Source of the DNA: Corynespora cassiicola
Lineage: Eukaryota > Ascomycota > Dothideomycetes > Pleosporales > Corynesporascaceae
DNA: 64,000 nt
Reading direction: 5' to 3'
Assembly: GCA_022059125.1 (NCBI GenBank)
Contig: JAEUWY010000008.1
Span: 558,001-622,000, forward strand
Program-made: the position numbers and the translations under genes
Shown: positions 48,301 through 59,589 of the stretch, one piece after another
How positions within the stretch are numbered: position 1 is the first letter of the stretch
Layout: every line of letters starts with the position of its first letter
The notes under the pieces: generated by a model
The model's database searches: none
The model's input: only the letters and a program-made list of their open reading frames with translations
Told to the model about the DNA's origin: nothing

Positions 48301-50499
48301 ATAAAAAAAATAAAAAATAAAAAACAGTATTTCAGACGCGGTATAAATACTATAAATATTTTATAATACTATTTAGTTTTACTAACGTACTTGCAATATA
48401 TTAAATACTTATTAATAATATATTAAAAATATACTTAGACATATTTATTATTGTATATTTAAATAATATTTTAGTCTTTTTTAAAAATTTTAAAAAATAT
48501 ATCTAGTACGTATAAACAGTACTAAAATATTTAAAAAAAAACAGAACTATAACTTAAACCAGAAAAATATAAATTTTATAAAAAAAAAGTTAAATTCTTA
48601 GAATATATTATAAAAAAATATAGAGTTAAAATTAATTTAAAAAAAATTAAAATAGTTAAAAACTAGCTAACGCTAAAAAATGTTAAAAATATATAATTTT
48701 TTTTAAAATTCTGTAATTTTAATAAACAGTTTATTAATTACTATTTAAAAAAAGCACTACTACTTATAAAGTTAATAAAAAAAACGTATTATTTAAGTAG
48801 AATATAAACTAATAATAAGTTTTTAAAACACTTAAAAAAGCAAGTATATTACTACTAGTTTTTATATTTTTTATTAATAAAAAACTTTTACGTATAGAAA
48901 CAGATATATTAAATCTAGTAATAAAAGTATACATTAATTAGAAAAAAAAAGTAAATAGTATTTAATTATTTATTACTTAAGAAAATTTAGCGGAGCTAAA
49001 AAAAATTATAATATTTATAATAAAAAGTTACTTACTATTATAAACTTTTTTAAATATTAAAAAATCTATATAAAAAGCTGTTTAGAACTTACAGTATATT
49101 TAAATTATAAAAATCTAATAATATTTATAACAACTAAACTATTAAACTAATAATATACTAAATAAAGTAAAGAATTAGAGTAATATAAATTTAAAATTAT
49201 CTATATACTAAGTAAAAAAAATAGAAAAGCTAATATTTTAAGCTAAAAAACAGATATTACAGAAACTAAATTAATGAATAAAGCTGCTATTTTTAAATAA
49301 GCGTTAGACAGTACTTTAGAACCAGCATACAGTATTAATTTTATTATAATAGTATATTAATAAACACTAAAAAAACTATATTAAACTATTATTTAGTAGT
49401 ATTATAAAAATCTGTTATATAGACACTTAGGTGTTAAACAAATAATTAAACTAATATAACAGATATATAATATTTTTAAATTAAAAAACAAAATAGCAAA
49501 ATTTATTAAAAAATATATAATATATTAAAAAAATAAATATAGTATATACGCTTAATACAGAAAGCTATAAACTATAAAAATACTAAATAAACTCTAAATA
49601 AATATTACTATAAACTTTATTACTAAACTACTAACGTTTTAGAACTTAGTTTCTAAAATATTTTATAATACTATTTTAGTAGTTATAGACAGATTTACGA
49701 AGTACACAAAAATAATTCTATTTAAAAATAATTATACTATACTAAAATTAGTATAGATTATTTTAGATCGCGTAGTTAGGTATTACAGACTATTTTAATT
49801 AATTATTAGTAATAGAAACAAACTTTTTATATTAAACTATTAGATAATACTAATATTAGCTATTAAAATTAAAAAAAAATTATTAATAGTATACTATCTA
49901 CAGATAAATAGTTAAATAAAAAAAATAAATTAAACTATAAAGATATATCTACAGATATATAGTAACTAAAAACAGAATAATTAAATATTATTACTATTTA
50001 TAGTATAACTTATATTTAACAACAGAAAATTAGTAATAATAAAATAATTTTTTTATTACGTATTACACAGAATATATTTAAATTTTTTATTACTAAAAAT
50101 TAAAAAAAAACGAATTAAGCTAGTTATAAGTTAAGTAATAGATAAATTAGAAAAATTATAAAAACTTTATAAATAATTACAAAAAAATATCAAGACAGTA
50201 TAATATAAAACTATTTTTTATATTAACTAGAAATAAAAAAAAACACCTCAGCTAAAAAAAGAAAATAAAGTATATTTTTTTATAAAAAACTTTTAAATAA
50301 TATAATTAAGCAAAAAATTAAATTACGTTAAAATTAGACTATTTTTAATTTTAAAACAAAAGAGACTAGTTAACTATAAACTTTAACTTTCTGCTAATAC
50401 TAGAATATATTTAATATTTTATATATTACTATTAGAATCTGCTGACGCTGAAACACTAGTCTAAAAACACTTCTATTATAAAATAAAAAAAAAAGTTAA

Positions 50500-50680
50500 A
50501 TTTAAAGTTAAAGTACTGCTAAACTACTATAAAATTAAATAAAAAAAATTCTAGAATAAATAGTTTGTTTAGAAATTTCTAGTTAAATAAAAAAAATACT
50601 CTAATTTAGAAAATACTTAGAAACCAGAAAAAAATCTACAAAATTATTAGTAACTACTAAAAAAATATTAAAAAAAATAT
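50500..50680 (+). pseudogene. Chromodomain remnant of element B, divergent from A
   Basis: One frame gives a decayed series around KKYSNLENT-stop-KPEKN, fitting the chromodomain pattern with the conserved Trp lost to a stop. The wording around it differs from the REYLVK..GYFKSEN version in element A, while upstream pol is nearly the same. Confidence 0.55.
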
Positions 50681-51343
50681 ATTATCTACTACTATACAGA
50701 ATTAGAATAAAAAAACTTACTTATAAAAAAGAAGTTTATTTTTTAAAAATAATCAGAAACTAGATAATATAGAATAACTATTAAAAAGTTTAAAAAATTA
50801 GAAAATAAATTAGTTTATAGCTGCAGCGCTAGCAGAAACTTTAAAATTTATTAAAACTATTTTTTAGTTTAGCGCTTTTAGCGCTTTTAGCTGCTCTAGC
50901 TTTTTTATAGCTTTTAAGTCTGTGTTAAATAATTTTTACTTTTTTTAAAAAAATTTTTTTTATTTTTATAAATATTTTAGTTTAAAACGCGTATCGCGTA
51001 TTCGTACTAAAATAGTTTTAGCTAAATATTTTTTTTTTTTTAAAATAGCTTTAGTTATTTTTTTTTTTCTAGCTTATCTATTTTAGAGTTAATTTTAGAA
51101 AAGTTAGAGAGCGAAATATTAACTAGTATATATAACTAACAGCCTGCGTACTCGCAATTTCTATACTTTTTACTTAGTAATAATAGCTTATAAGTTAAAT
51201 TATTTTTTATATAATGTTTATAAGCAACTATTATAATAATACTTTAAATATTAATATAATTTTTATAAGTATAATAATAAGTAGTACTGCGCGACAACAT
51301 CAGATTAGCTTATAAAAATATTAGATTAAAAAAAAAAAAGTAG

Positions 51344-51817
51344 TATTATAAATTTAAAAAAGTGGGCAGCGTAGATAACACTTTTAAAAAATAGCTAATA
51401 ATAAATACTAATAGTAAATACTTATTACTCTGCTAAGCTAAAACAAGTTACGTAATAGTTTTATAAAAATATTAATACTAAAAAAAGCTTAGTATAGAAT
51501 TTATAGAACTTGTAACTTAGTGTTTTATAAATTTTATAGTTTTATAAAAATAGTTCTATAAAACTATAGAATTTTATAGAATTTAATATATATATAGTTC
51601 GCATAATTATACTTTATAATTATATTTATTTTATTAGTAAATCTATTATTTAGAATTAACTATTAATTTATTATACTTTATTACTAATACAGAGATCTGT
51701 ATAGTATATTATATATTATTTTACTTACGTAACTCTACTAGTATTTATTTCTAAAAATTAACTTAAGCAGCTACTTACTCTCTAGCTTTATTTATAGTCT
51801 GTAGTACAGCTTTAACA
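51344..51817 (+). repeat. 3' LTR of gypsy element B (474 bp)
   Basis: Starts TATTATAAATTT (RIP-altered TGTTACGAATTT) and ends CTTTAACA. Followed by GTAAG and then YX sequence CAGCGGCGATTATATAAAC. Confidence 0.85.
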
Positions 51818-51822
51818 GTAAG

Positions 51823-52318
51823 CAGCGGCGATTATATAAACTTTATAAAATAAATATAAAAAATTAAAAGTTAAAAATATATTTAAAAATTATATAGTTA
51901 TAGTTATAGTTATAATAAATTAAAAGCAGAAAAAATTATTAAAAAATTATTATTATTTAAAGTAAAAGTATAAGTTACGTATTAATATTATATTACGTAA
52001 TAAAATAATATTATAAAATATTTAAAATTACGTAACAGATAATACGTACTAACTAAAATAAAATAGAAATAAAATAATATACTTACTGTTTATTAATAAT
52101 AAAAAAAAACAGTAGAGAAAAATAAAGAAAAAGTAAATATAAAATAGTAAATTTTAGATTATACTTTATAATATTTAATTCGAATGTTTTTTATTATCTT
52201 TAGTTACTGTTTTGTTAAACGCCTGACCAGCGTTATTACTGTTTATACTTATTGTCCGTACTTATTGTTTAGTTCTGGCTTAGCAAAGCTGAGAGAAAAA
52301 GACTTCTACAGCTCTTCA
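51823..52318 (+). repeat. YX repeat, copy 2, right part with inverted Y end
   Basis: X sequence from 51,823 to about 52,122 includes the intact form of the site that element A used in copy 1 (about 51,915-51,925). An inverted Y segment at about 52,190-52,318 closes the copy; its reverse complement reads GAAGAGCTGTAGAAGTC and is the least degraded Y in the window. This end forms the border of the right gene block. Confidence 0.6.
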
Positions 52319-52526
52319 GATATTATTTAATTATACTAAAATGAAAAGCTAAAAAATACAGGGAGTACCCAGATTTTTATACTAACTAGTTAATAATGAA
52401 ATAAAAGAAAGTAAAGTAAAGTAATTAAAAGTGAAAAGAGAAGGGCAACGCAGTGAAACACAGTGTTCGGGTCCAGATCGTCACACCTGTTTCATTCAAT
52501 CAAGAGTCTTGAATGAACGAACACAG

Positions 52527-52724
52527 TCATGTAGACAAACGAAGACCTACGGTAAGATAGAAATTTGTATATAGGCCAAAACCTCCCGTAGCTGCAACCG
52601 TGAAGAACATGAGGGAGACAAAGATCCAAATCCCAAAGATTATGTAACCTTTATTGTAACGATCCTTACTCGGATGTTGGGAGTGTTCCTTCTTTGCTGA
52701 ACTTTGAGACTCCAGAGTCGACAT
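52527..52724 (-). CDS. Possible small single-pass membrane protein (doubtful)
   Basis: A 65-aa frame starting MSTLESQSS, with a charged N-terminus and one hydrophobic segment (GYIIFGIWIFVSLMFFTVAA). An upstream in-frame ATG at 52772 would add 16 residues. No family is recognised and there is no intron or promoter evidence. It lies at the border of AT block 3, so it could be a chance frame or a gene remnant. Confidence 0.3.
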   Translation of the reverse strand: MSTLESQSSAKKEHSQHPSKDRYNKGYIIFGIWIFVSLMFFTVAATGGFGLYTNFYLTVGLRLST

Positions 52725-52772
52725 TTTAACAGTTGATGTGTATTTCGGGGTTTCCTGCACACATTCAAACAT

Positions 52773-53356
52773 CTAATGGGTAGAATATCATGCATGCCCT
52801 TTGTTGAATTGATATAATCACCTCGATCTATGTTTAAATTCAATACTGCACCATTGTGTATCCATACTCCCTATTCCCACCTTAAGCATGTGCAGCTGAT
52901 GATGCAATCAATTTTGATTCTGAGCTTAGTGAGCCTTTCTCTCTTGATCCAATAGCATCACAGTAAACCTGAAGATGTCAGAAGCAATGGCGTTGAAATT
53001 TTGGGCATTACCTAGAGGATAGGGCTAAGACACGAGCGCATAGACGTATCGAAAAGCAGTTGATTCTGCCATTCCAAGCAGCAAAAGATATATTCCATGC
53101 CACGTGAATCATTTGAGCCACTTTCGCTTTGAAAGGTGCCCTTTAAACATGATGCAGATGCATTACCCATGCAGATATGCCCACGCTGCCAGCAAGATAG
53201 TGGCGAGTATAGATGCGGTATATATTATATTTTCAGCAAAAAAATCTTAATCTTTCAAAGTAAAAGCGCTCGTATGTCTCTAGTAAGAATGCCGTATAAG
53301 GTATATGAGATGCAAACCACCAAACCAGCCCATCGTTGTCTCTTAGTGCGCTATTC
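52773..53356. other. Intergenic region, no supported gene
   Basis: About 580 bp of mixed composition between the small ORF and the hydrolase stop. I see no conserved frame, repeat or RNA gene. Confidence 0.55.
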
Positions 53357-54211
53357 TTAGACAGTCCTAGTGACCTTAACCCCATTCTCTTCGGCGATAT
53401 CGTATATCGATTTCATTACCCGATTGACATCATTGCTCTTTATAGGAATCCTGTGCGCCCCTTCCCATTCCACCAGTTTCGTACTCCCAGCCTCACAGTA
53501 CTCGTTCAGCAATATCCGGTGCAGATGCAGACCGGGATCTGTCATTCCGTGAACATGTAGCGTCGGCTTCTTTAGTATGGAATCCGCATCCACCTCCTTC
53601 ACAAACTGAAACCCTTCCGAGATGTTTTCAGTGGAAACGAGCGCAGGGCTCTTCTGTATTTCCGGGTTCATGTTGCTGAGCGGCGCACGACCGGCCAGCA
53701 AGATCCCGAACCTCCAGTTGAGTGGAATCCCAATAAATCCCAGCTTGACATCTTTTCTCCCCTCTTTTGATGCCTTCTCCTCTCGTGCCTGCTGCTCCAG
53801 AAGCAGACTTGCGCTCAGCTTTGCCCCCTGACTGAAACCCATGAGGCCGACCCACTCGCCACGCGCTCCTTGTCTGTCGTCATCCTCCATCGCTGTGCGG
53901 ATTGCGTATCCAATCTCCTCGATACAGCTCTCGGCATCGACCTCTGCGTGATCGGGTAGCCATCGCAGCCAGCGGCGGAACGGCGCGTAATCACTGTATA
54001 CTGGGATGATGTCGGAGTGTGGTTCGCAGAAGAAGGGCCCGTCGACCCATACGAGGCGGAAAGAGTGCTGCAAGTGTCTGATAAGAGATCGCGACTGAGC
54101 CTCGAAGATTGCGGCGTTGACTCCGCCACCGTGGAGGCAAAGGATGCGGGGGAGGGTTCTGGAGTCGGGGACTGTGGCGGGGATGTTTGCTGGGGTTGTT
54201 GGCCCGGGCAT
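53357..54211 (-). CDS. FSH1-family serine hydrolase
   Basis: Alpha/beta-hydrolase of the FSH1 type (PF03959), 284 aa, no intron. The N-terminal strand and oxyanion loop read RILCLHGGGVNAAIF, the family start. The nucleophile elbow is GFSQGA with Ser127; the likely acid is Asp225 in HGMTDPG and the catalytic His is 253 in GAHRIP. WVDGPF after the first strand is another family mark. Family members are small cytosolic or cluster-associated esterases, some acting on polyketide intermediates; the substrate here cannot be told. No biosynthetic core gene is adjacent. The start at 54211 places HGGG at the usual distance from the N-terminus. Confidence 0.88.
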   Translation of the reverse strand: MPGPTTPANIPATVPDSRTLPRILCLHGGGVNAAIFEAQSRSLIRHLQHSFRLVWVDGPFFCEPHSDIIPVYSDYAPFRRWLRWLPDHAEVDAESCIEEIGYAIRTAMEDDDRQGARGEWVGLMGFSQGAKLSASLLLEQQAREEKASKEGRKDVKLGFIGIPLNWRFGILLAGRAPLSNMNPEIQKSPALVSTENISEGFQFVKEVDADSILKKPTLHVHGMTDPGLHLHRILLNEYCEAGSTKLVEWEGAHRIPIKSNDVNRVMKSIYDIAEENGVKVTRTV

Positions 54212-55123
54212 CTTGTCTCGAGGAAAAGATGATGATGTATCAAGTGGAATGACCGGGTTTTGAGCTTTCGATACAGAGCGGTGCAGTTATCATGAGGCGA
54301 GTAGACTAGGCAAGAGTACTAGGGCGAGATTTGAACAACATGAGACGATGAAAGACGAAGAATAGGAGAGCAGAACACGAGAAGAACAAAGTAAATGGTG
54401 AGCCGATAACCGTCTGACGCTAAGATTGGCCCAGTCCAGCGACGCTTATCGCTAAACAAAGCATCATTCGTGGATCACCCGCATGTGGAGTATTTCGGAC
54501 TCCGAACTTTGGCTCTGAGGCTGAGAGAGCCCACGTTAGGCGTGATCGGTCATCGGAAGAGCCGCGCTTTTCCCATTGCTTTTAGTTTTGCGCCGATTAA
54601 ACGTCCCGAAACCCTCCGATGACTCAATATAAAGTTATCCATCCTTTAGATTTCGCATTGCGATGCGGGAGGGGACCAGAGGGATGGTATACCTAGGTAG
54701 ATGGGGAATACGGTGGAGGTGGGGCCGAGACGCATCAAGATAAAATATTACGCTAACGGTTTTGGGTATGCGCGATGACTTCTACACTTCCACACCAGTG
54801 TCCATCTTCCTTCTACTTGCTAGAGGGACATAGAGAATATTATATAGTACATAGCTATATTTTAGCTAAGCAAGCAGGTAGCATACCAAGAGGTCATTTC
54901 AATACTAACGAACAAGTCAAAGAATGTATAGGTCGTTCTTGAGCTCAGAAGCAATTAAATGTTTCTATAATATCTAGGTATAAAAACATTTTTAGGATGG
55001 TGTTTAAACAGAGCCGAACACTTCCTTGACTAAGGGGCTATATCTGCTAATTATACAATTAAAGGAAAAACAGTAGAGATCCATAAAGACCCAACTTCCG
55101 AAGAGTTTCAAGAATCCAGACCT
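54212..55123. other. Intergenic region, no supported gene
   Basis: About 900 bp holding the upstream region of the hydrolase and the 3' flank of the coiled-coil gene. Local AT-rich patches occur near 54,830-55,070. No repeat of the AT-block families was recognised. Confidence 0.55.
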
Positions 55124-56365
55124 TCATGCGGAGACCTCTTCCCATTCGCCTTCGCTCGGAGCCTCGTCAGGACCCACGAACTCAATTGCCCACCTGTACA
55201 AGTCATCATCGTCCAGACCCTCCGCCATCTTGGAGACCTTGTCCTTCGCATCGCGCAGTTCTGCCGCAATGCCCTGCTCTCTCTCCTTCGACTCTTTCAG
55301 CTCCACCGCCAACGCCTTCCTCCTCGCCTCGTATTCAACAAGCGTCTTGTCCACCGCGTGTATCTGTCCATCACGATTCCTTATCTTCTGATTCAGCTTA
55401 GCAATCTGGCGATTCTTGAACGCAATATCGCGGTCATAGACTTCCCTTGTCCGCTGCGCTTCTGCGTGTGCCTTCTGATTGGCCTTCTGAGCCCGCGTCT
55501 TGCAATCATCGCATGCCTTTTCCAAGTCCTTGATGCGCTTGGCCAACACATCCCTTTCTTCTTTGATCTCCCGGTGCTTTTTAGCCCACCCCTTAATATA
55601 ATCGTCCATATCTTTGGCGCTGAAATCATCTTCACCCTTGCGGATCTCAGCCTGCGGCCTCGAATCCTCCGAAACAGTGTCCCTGTTCTCCTTACGCACC
55701 TGCAGTCCCTGCATCCAGTTCTTCACCAATCGTTCGCGCTCCTCCTTGAGTTTTTCTCTCTCTGTAAGGTCTTGCTTGTGGAAGAACATGACCGGTTTCT
55801 CCTCGCGCAACTTTTGTAAAGCGATAGCCGACTGTTCCACCTCCTCCATGCGCTTTGCGGACAGCTTGTTGAGCTCCACGATCTTCTCCTGTAGGACCCT
55901 GTGTTTATCGCGCCAAAACGTATTCTCACGGTCCAAGGAGGCGTTCTTGGCGCGCAAGCCGGTGAGTCCTGATCTGAGTACGGAGGTATTGCTTTGCAAG
56001 CTGGTGACTTCTTTTGTGAGCGCTGCGCTGTTGTTTTTCAAGCTGGTGACTTCTTCTACGAGCGCGGTGTTGTTGTCTTGCAGGGTGGTGATCTCCTTTT
56101 CCAGGGAGGCAGCTTTCTTGAAGAGGGCTGAGCGTTCCTGCTCCGAGCGTTCGAGTCGGGTGCGAGCGCTGTAGTATAGATACTCTCCAATTAGGTTGAT
56201 TATAACCACGCAGGTGACCGTGCAGATGGCGGCGATTGCTAGAGTGTAGATGATGTCCCCAGCTCTACTGTGCGAAGATTTCTCCACCATGGGTGGTGGG
56301 GAGAAGAACATGCGCTGGCGTTGTTGTCGTAGTGGGGGGTATCGCATCCCAAAGAGATTTTCCAT
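55124..56365 (-). CDS. Membrane-anchored coiled-coil protein of unknown function
   Basis: Intronless 413-aa protein that I do not recognise. A short N-terminal region (1-37, with RQQRQR) precedes one transmembrane helix at about 38-59 (IIYTLAIAAICTVTCVVIINL). From about 70 to 390 the sequence is Glu/Lys/Arg/Leu-rich with heptad spacing, a long coiled coil broken by a small acidic-Ser stretch near 228-250. Residues about 88-130 contain a 14-residue repeat of the type EVTSLxxNxxAL, also visible as a 42-bp DNA repeat. The C-terminus (LDDDDLYRWAIEFVGPDEAPSEGEWEEV) is acidic. A topology with a single anchor and a long coil suits a tether or scaffold on an internal membrane; this is inference. Confidence 0.75.
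   Translation of the reverse strand: MENLFGMRYPPLRQQRQRMFFSPPPMVEKSSHSRAGDIIYTLAIAAICTVTCVVIINLIGEYLYYSARTRLERSEQERSALFKKAASLEKEITTLQDNNTALVEEVTSLKNNSAALTKEVTSLQSNTSVLRSGLTGLRAKNASLDRENTFWRDKHRVLQEKIVELNKLSAKRMEEVEQSAIALQKLREEKPVMFFHKQDLTEREKLKEERERLVKNWMQGLQVRKENRDTVSEDSRPQAEIRKGEDDFSAKDMDDYIKGWAKKHREIKEERDVLAKRIKDLEKACDDCKTRAQKANQKAHAEAQRTREVYDRDIAFKNRQIAKLNQKIRNRDGQIHAVDKTLVEYEARRKALAVELKESKEREQGIAAELRDAKDKVSKMAEGLDDDDLYRWAIEFVGPDEAPSEGEWEEVSA
55993..56098 (-). repeat. 42-bp in-frame tandem repeat in the coiled-coil gene
   Basis: About two and a half units with a period of 42 bp, starting near 55993, 56035 and 56077 (aagctggtgacttctt...). Each codes for one 14-residue coiled-coil unit. 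Confidence 0.75.
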
Positions 56366-56778
56366 GCTGGTGTGCAGAAGAAGTAGAGTCGTTGCAACTG
56401 GTAGTACTGTGCCTATGGCCTATCGGGAATTTGAAGGTAGAGATTTGCTCTGGGGTGAGTGGCTAAAAAGTGGGCTAGGCAGCAATTTTATATTGCTGCC
56501 AGAGTGTCCTGTGTGCATCTTCTCAACGTCCCAAACTTCCTCACCATCGGTTGACTTGAACCTCAATGTTGGGACTGCACAAGGCAATCGCACGCGGTAG
56601 ATGGCAGGTCTTGGCAATTCCATTGCAACTTTTTGATATGGACTATTCGACCATTCTTCAACCTCGCTGTACGCACACTAACTGATGGGTGTATTTACCA
56701 AGGTACCTCCCAAAGGCTCGCTCTCAACATTCCAACTCTGTAACTGAGCCTATCGTTTCGGACCAGTACCGCACTTTT
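56366..56778. other. Intergenic region, no supported gene
   Basis: About 410 bp between the start of the coiled-coil gene and the stop of Abp1. Presumed promoter of the former and 3' UTR of the latter. No RNA gene seen. Confidence 0.5.
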
Positions 56779-59589
56779 TTATTCATCGAGTTGCACGTAG
56801 TTGGCAGGGAAAAGACCAGACTGGCCATTGAATTGGCCCAACCACCAGTCTTCGTCAGGGAACTCCTGTGAAATAATTAGCTCTGCAAAAAAAAAATTTT
56901 TTTCACGTAGTCAACACTTACCACACTGGTGATGGTGGCTCCTTCAGGGAAGCTCAACTCGTTGTCCTCCGCCGCTTCATAGTCATACAAAGCAGTAGCA
57001 GTGGGCCCAGCACCGCCAGCCGGCTGCGGGGGAGCGGCTGGGGGTTCTTCCTCGGCAGCGTTGGGGTGCGACGGGAGCGGCGGGGGTGCAGCGGCACCCG
57101 CATCGTCATCCTCAGCGAGCTCGACATAGTTGGATGGGAACAGACCCTGCTCTCCTCGGGAATTGGTACCCATCCACCAATCCTCATCGACCATGTCAAT
57201 GTTGGTGATGGTCTCGCCTTCTTGGAGATCGATCTCATTGTCTTCGGCCTTCTCATAGTCGTACTGAGCGACAGCAACCTTTCCTACGTCGCCACCAGAG
57301 CCAGAGCCAGCAACAGCGGCCGCAGCGACTCCGGCCCCGGCAACAGCAGCTGCCCCGAAAGTTGCGGCTGCAACAGCAGCGCCGGCGCCACGAGCAGGGT
57401 CCTTGGCTTCAACCTGTGGCTCGGGTGAGGCATCACGGGCTTGCTGAGCAGCGTGGTCGAGTGAGCGAGTTGGCATTGGGGGCGCCTTCTCCTCCGCGGG
57501 GGACAGTTCAGGGGCATTACCACGGGCAACGGGCATAGCAATGCGAACAGGAGAGCCGGCAGGCTCTGGAGACGGGCTGCGTGGTACTGTGGGAGGAGAT
57601 GGCACACGCTGATGCTGAACAGGGGGAACCTCTTCGTCGTCCGACTCCGCTGGACGGGAAGGAAGGCCAGGCATTGGAACACCGCGAGCTCCAGCGTTGG
57701 GTTTGGAGGACATATCCATTGGGGGAGGGCTTGGGGCGGCCGCAGGCTCGGGAACAGGGCGCGAAGCGGAGGGAATGGAAGGGGCACCCATAGGTGCACC
57801 ACCCTTGAAGCGGTCCTTGAGAGCGCCAACGCCAGGTCCTGGAGATGCAGGCTCCTCTTGCTGAGGCTCTCCCGTACGCTGCTCGCTGAGGTTGCTGGCC
57901 GCAGACTTGCCAGTAGGATTGGTCTGTACGGGTGCCCATGACTTTCCAGTGTATCCACTCTTCCATCCGCCCTCGCCGCTCTTTTGCACACCAACGGGAG
58001 ATGTGGCGCCAGGGACAGTGGTAGGTGACTTGATGGCGCCGCCTTGAGCAGCCTTCTTCTCAGCCCAAAGTTGTGCGGGGGTTTTGCCACCCTGATCCGC
58101 AAAAGTTCTGCTCGCAGCACCTACGGGCGCAGCAGGAGCGACTGTCTTAGCACCGAACGGAGTCGGCGCGGGAGGCTTCGTACCGGTAAATGCGCTGGAT
58201 CCACCGAATTTGTTCGCAACCTTGGGCTTGGGCAGGCTGGTAAGACGCTCAGGCTGGTTGTTGAAAGCAGCTGATCTTTCGGCCAGCGACTTCGGAGTCT
58301 CCTCTCCTTCGTCATTACCTGTCGCAGCGGGCGAGATGCTAGGGGGGGCAGCCTGCGCCTTGGCGCGGATTGCCGCAATGTCGACCTTTCCTACAGGCTC
58401 GTATGCACCCTTGACAACTGTTGGTCTATCGTCTGCCGCATTGCCGGATGACTTTGCTTGGGCGCGAATTGCAGCAATGTCCACCTTGCCAATTGGCTGG
58501 TAACCGCCCTTGACAACATCGGGATTGGATTCCTGCGGCTGAGGGGCTTGGTACCGCGAAGGCTCATGCTTCGAGGTGAGTTCTGCGAGATTGACCTTGG
58601 TAGGCTTGTATGCCGACTCCACCTTCTCCAGCTGTGTCCGTGTAACCGGCGGCGCATCGTTGCCCCAGCCATCTGAATCTACATTCCCCTGGCCAGATGC
58701 CCTCGACCGACCCAATGGATTGAATCCAGAGGCGCCTCCGCCGACCTGGGTAGGAGTGAAGACGGGCTTCTTCGCAGCAACGGGGGGAGGGCCGCCTGAG
58801 GATGGGATGCTTGGGCCGCCGGAGTACTTTGCACCCGAGGCATCGGCGACCTTTTGCACAATCTTCTCGGGAGTCAGGTCTGCGTCGGATCGGGCCGTGA
58901 CTTGGACGTGATAGCCCTAGTGTGGGTTAGCATTTGTCACGGTGGAGTTGGGCAGCACGACGTACGTGGAGAAGTTTTGAAACAACACCAAGATGGCTGC
59001 CAAAATAGCCCTTTGTGCGCTCAGGCACGCCTTCGCCGCACTGCACAAGTGTCAGCATACAATTAAGCGCAGCCGTGGTACAGGCCAGCATACCCAGGCA
59101 ATCAGCACGTTCTTTGGCAGAGACGAGTTCGGGTCCTTGACCTTGACAAAGGCAAACTGGATGCGGCCGTCCGAGAACTCGTCTATCAGGTCCTCGAGTT
59201 CACCCTCTGCGAGCTGGTCAGCTTCTCTTTCCGCGGGATTGCATGGGCGCAGCGTGCTCGCTGACGGGAGAGGCGGCCGGCCGCCGCGAGACTCGTATTG
59301 CTTGCCGCACACTCCCCCAGGCGGACGACGCCCCTCCCCACCAGTGTGTGCTCTGCGTGAGCGTGCAGGCCTCCTCTTACGTACCTCCAGTGCTCTGGAC
59401 CTTCAAGACGCTCTCCTTGCCGCCGTCCTGCTGGAATGCGCTGACGAGCGGGGCAGCGACGGTGAAGACGGCCCACTGGCCGTACGTGGGCGAGCTGGCC
59501 TGCGGGCCGGATGGCGGCGGAGAATTGACAATGCTCTGGTAGCTCCTGGTGATGTTCGGGCCATTGCTCGACGTGTTGAGCGAGGCCAT
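56779..59589 (-). CDS. ABP1: Actin-binding protein Abp1 (ADF-H domain, two SH3 domains)
   Basis: Cortical actin-patch protein that binds F-actin and activates Arp2/3 during endocytosis. Deduced minus-strand exons: 59589-59385, 59206-59094, 59040-58966, 58916-56922 and 56865-56779, giving 824 aa. The N-terminal ADF-homology domain (about 1-150) reads ITRSYQSIVN, then EGELEDLIDEFSDGRIQFAF, VLIAWCGEGVPERTKGYF and GYHVQVTARSDADLTPEKIV across the introns. Two repeats of VVKGxYxPxGKVDIAAIRA follow, as in fungal Abp1 regions that contact Arp2/3. A long Pro/Ala-rich middle leads to two SH3 domains (about 677-732 and 768-824): VAQYDYEKAEDNE...DEDWWMG...GLFPSNYVEL and ALYDYEAAEDNELSF...DEDWWLG...GLFPANYVQL. 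The last intron splits the second SH3 domain. An upstream in-frame ATG at 59718 is rejected because MASLNTSSNG is the family start. Confidence 0.94.

Larger units (their letters stand above)
44888..51817 (+). mobile_element. Ty3/gypsy chromovirus-type LTR retrotransposon B, complete but RIP-inactivated
   Basis: A 6.93-kb element with matching 474-bp LTRs and a 5-bp target duplication. Its gag-pol region is closely homologous to element A: zinc knuckle remnant at about 46,236-46,300, reverse transcriptase box at 48,430-48,485 reading YLDIFIIVYLNNILVF (both catalytic Asp codons altered), and integrase start at about 49,612-49,720. The pol 3' end and the first half of the LTR differ from A. A purine run (aaaaaaaaaaaagtag) precedes the 3' LTR. 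Confidence 0.85.
38622..52318. repeat. AT-rich RIP-degraded block 3
   Basis: About 13.7 kb of AT-rich DNA starting exactly at a mariner end after TA (38620-38621), 83 bp past the transcription factor stop. It contains mariner remnants, a TIR element, a foldback element, YX copy 2 and gypsy element B. The stretch 44,090-44,600 lies within YX copy 2 but is too degraded to align with confidence. Confidence 0.8.

Noticed and set aside
53700..53760. Possible 38-nt intron in the FSH-type hydrolase
   Set aside because: Too short for a fungal spliceosomal intron, and the frame is open and continuous without it.
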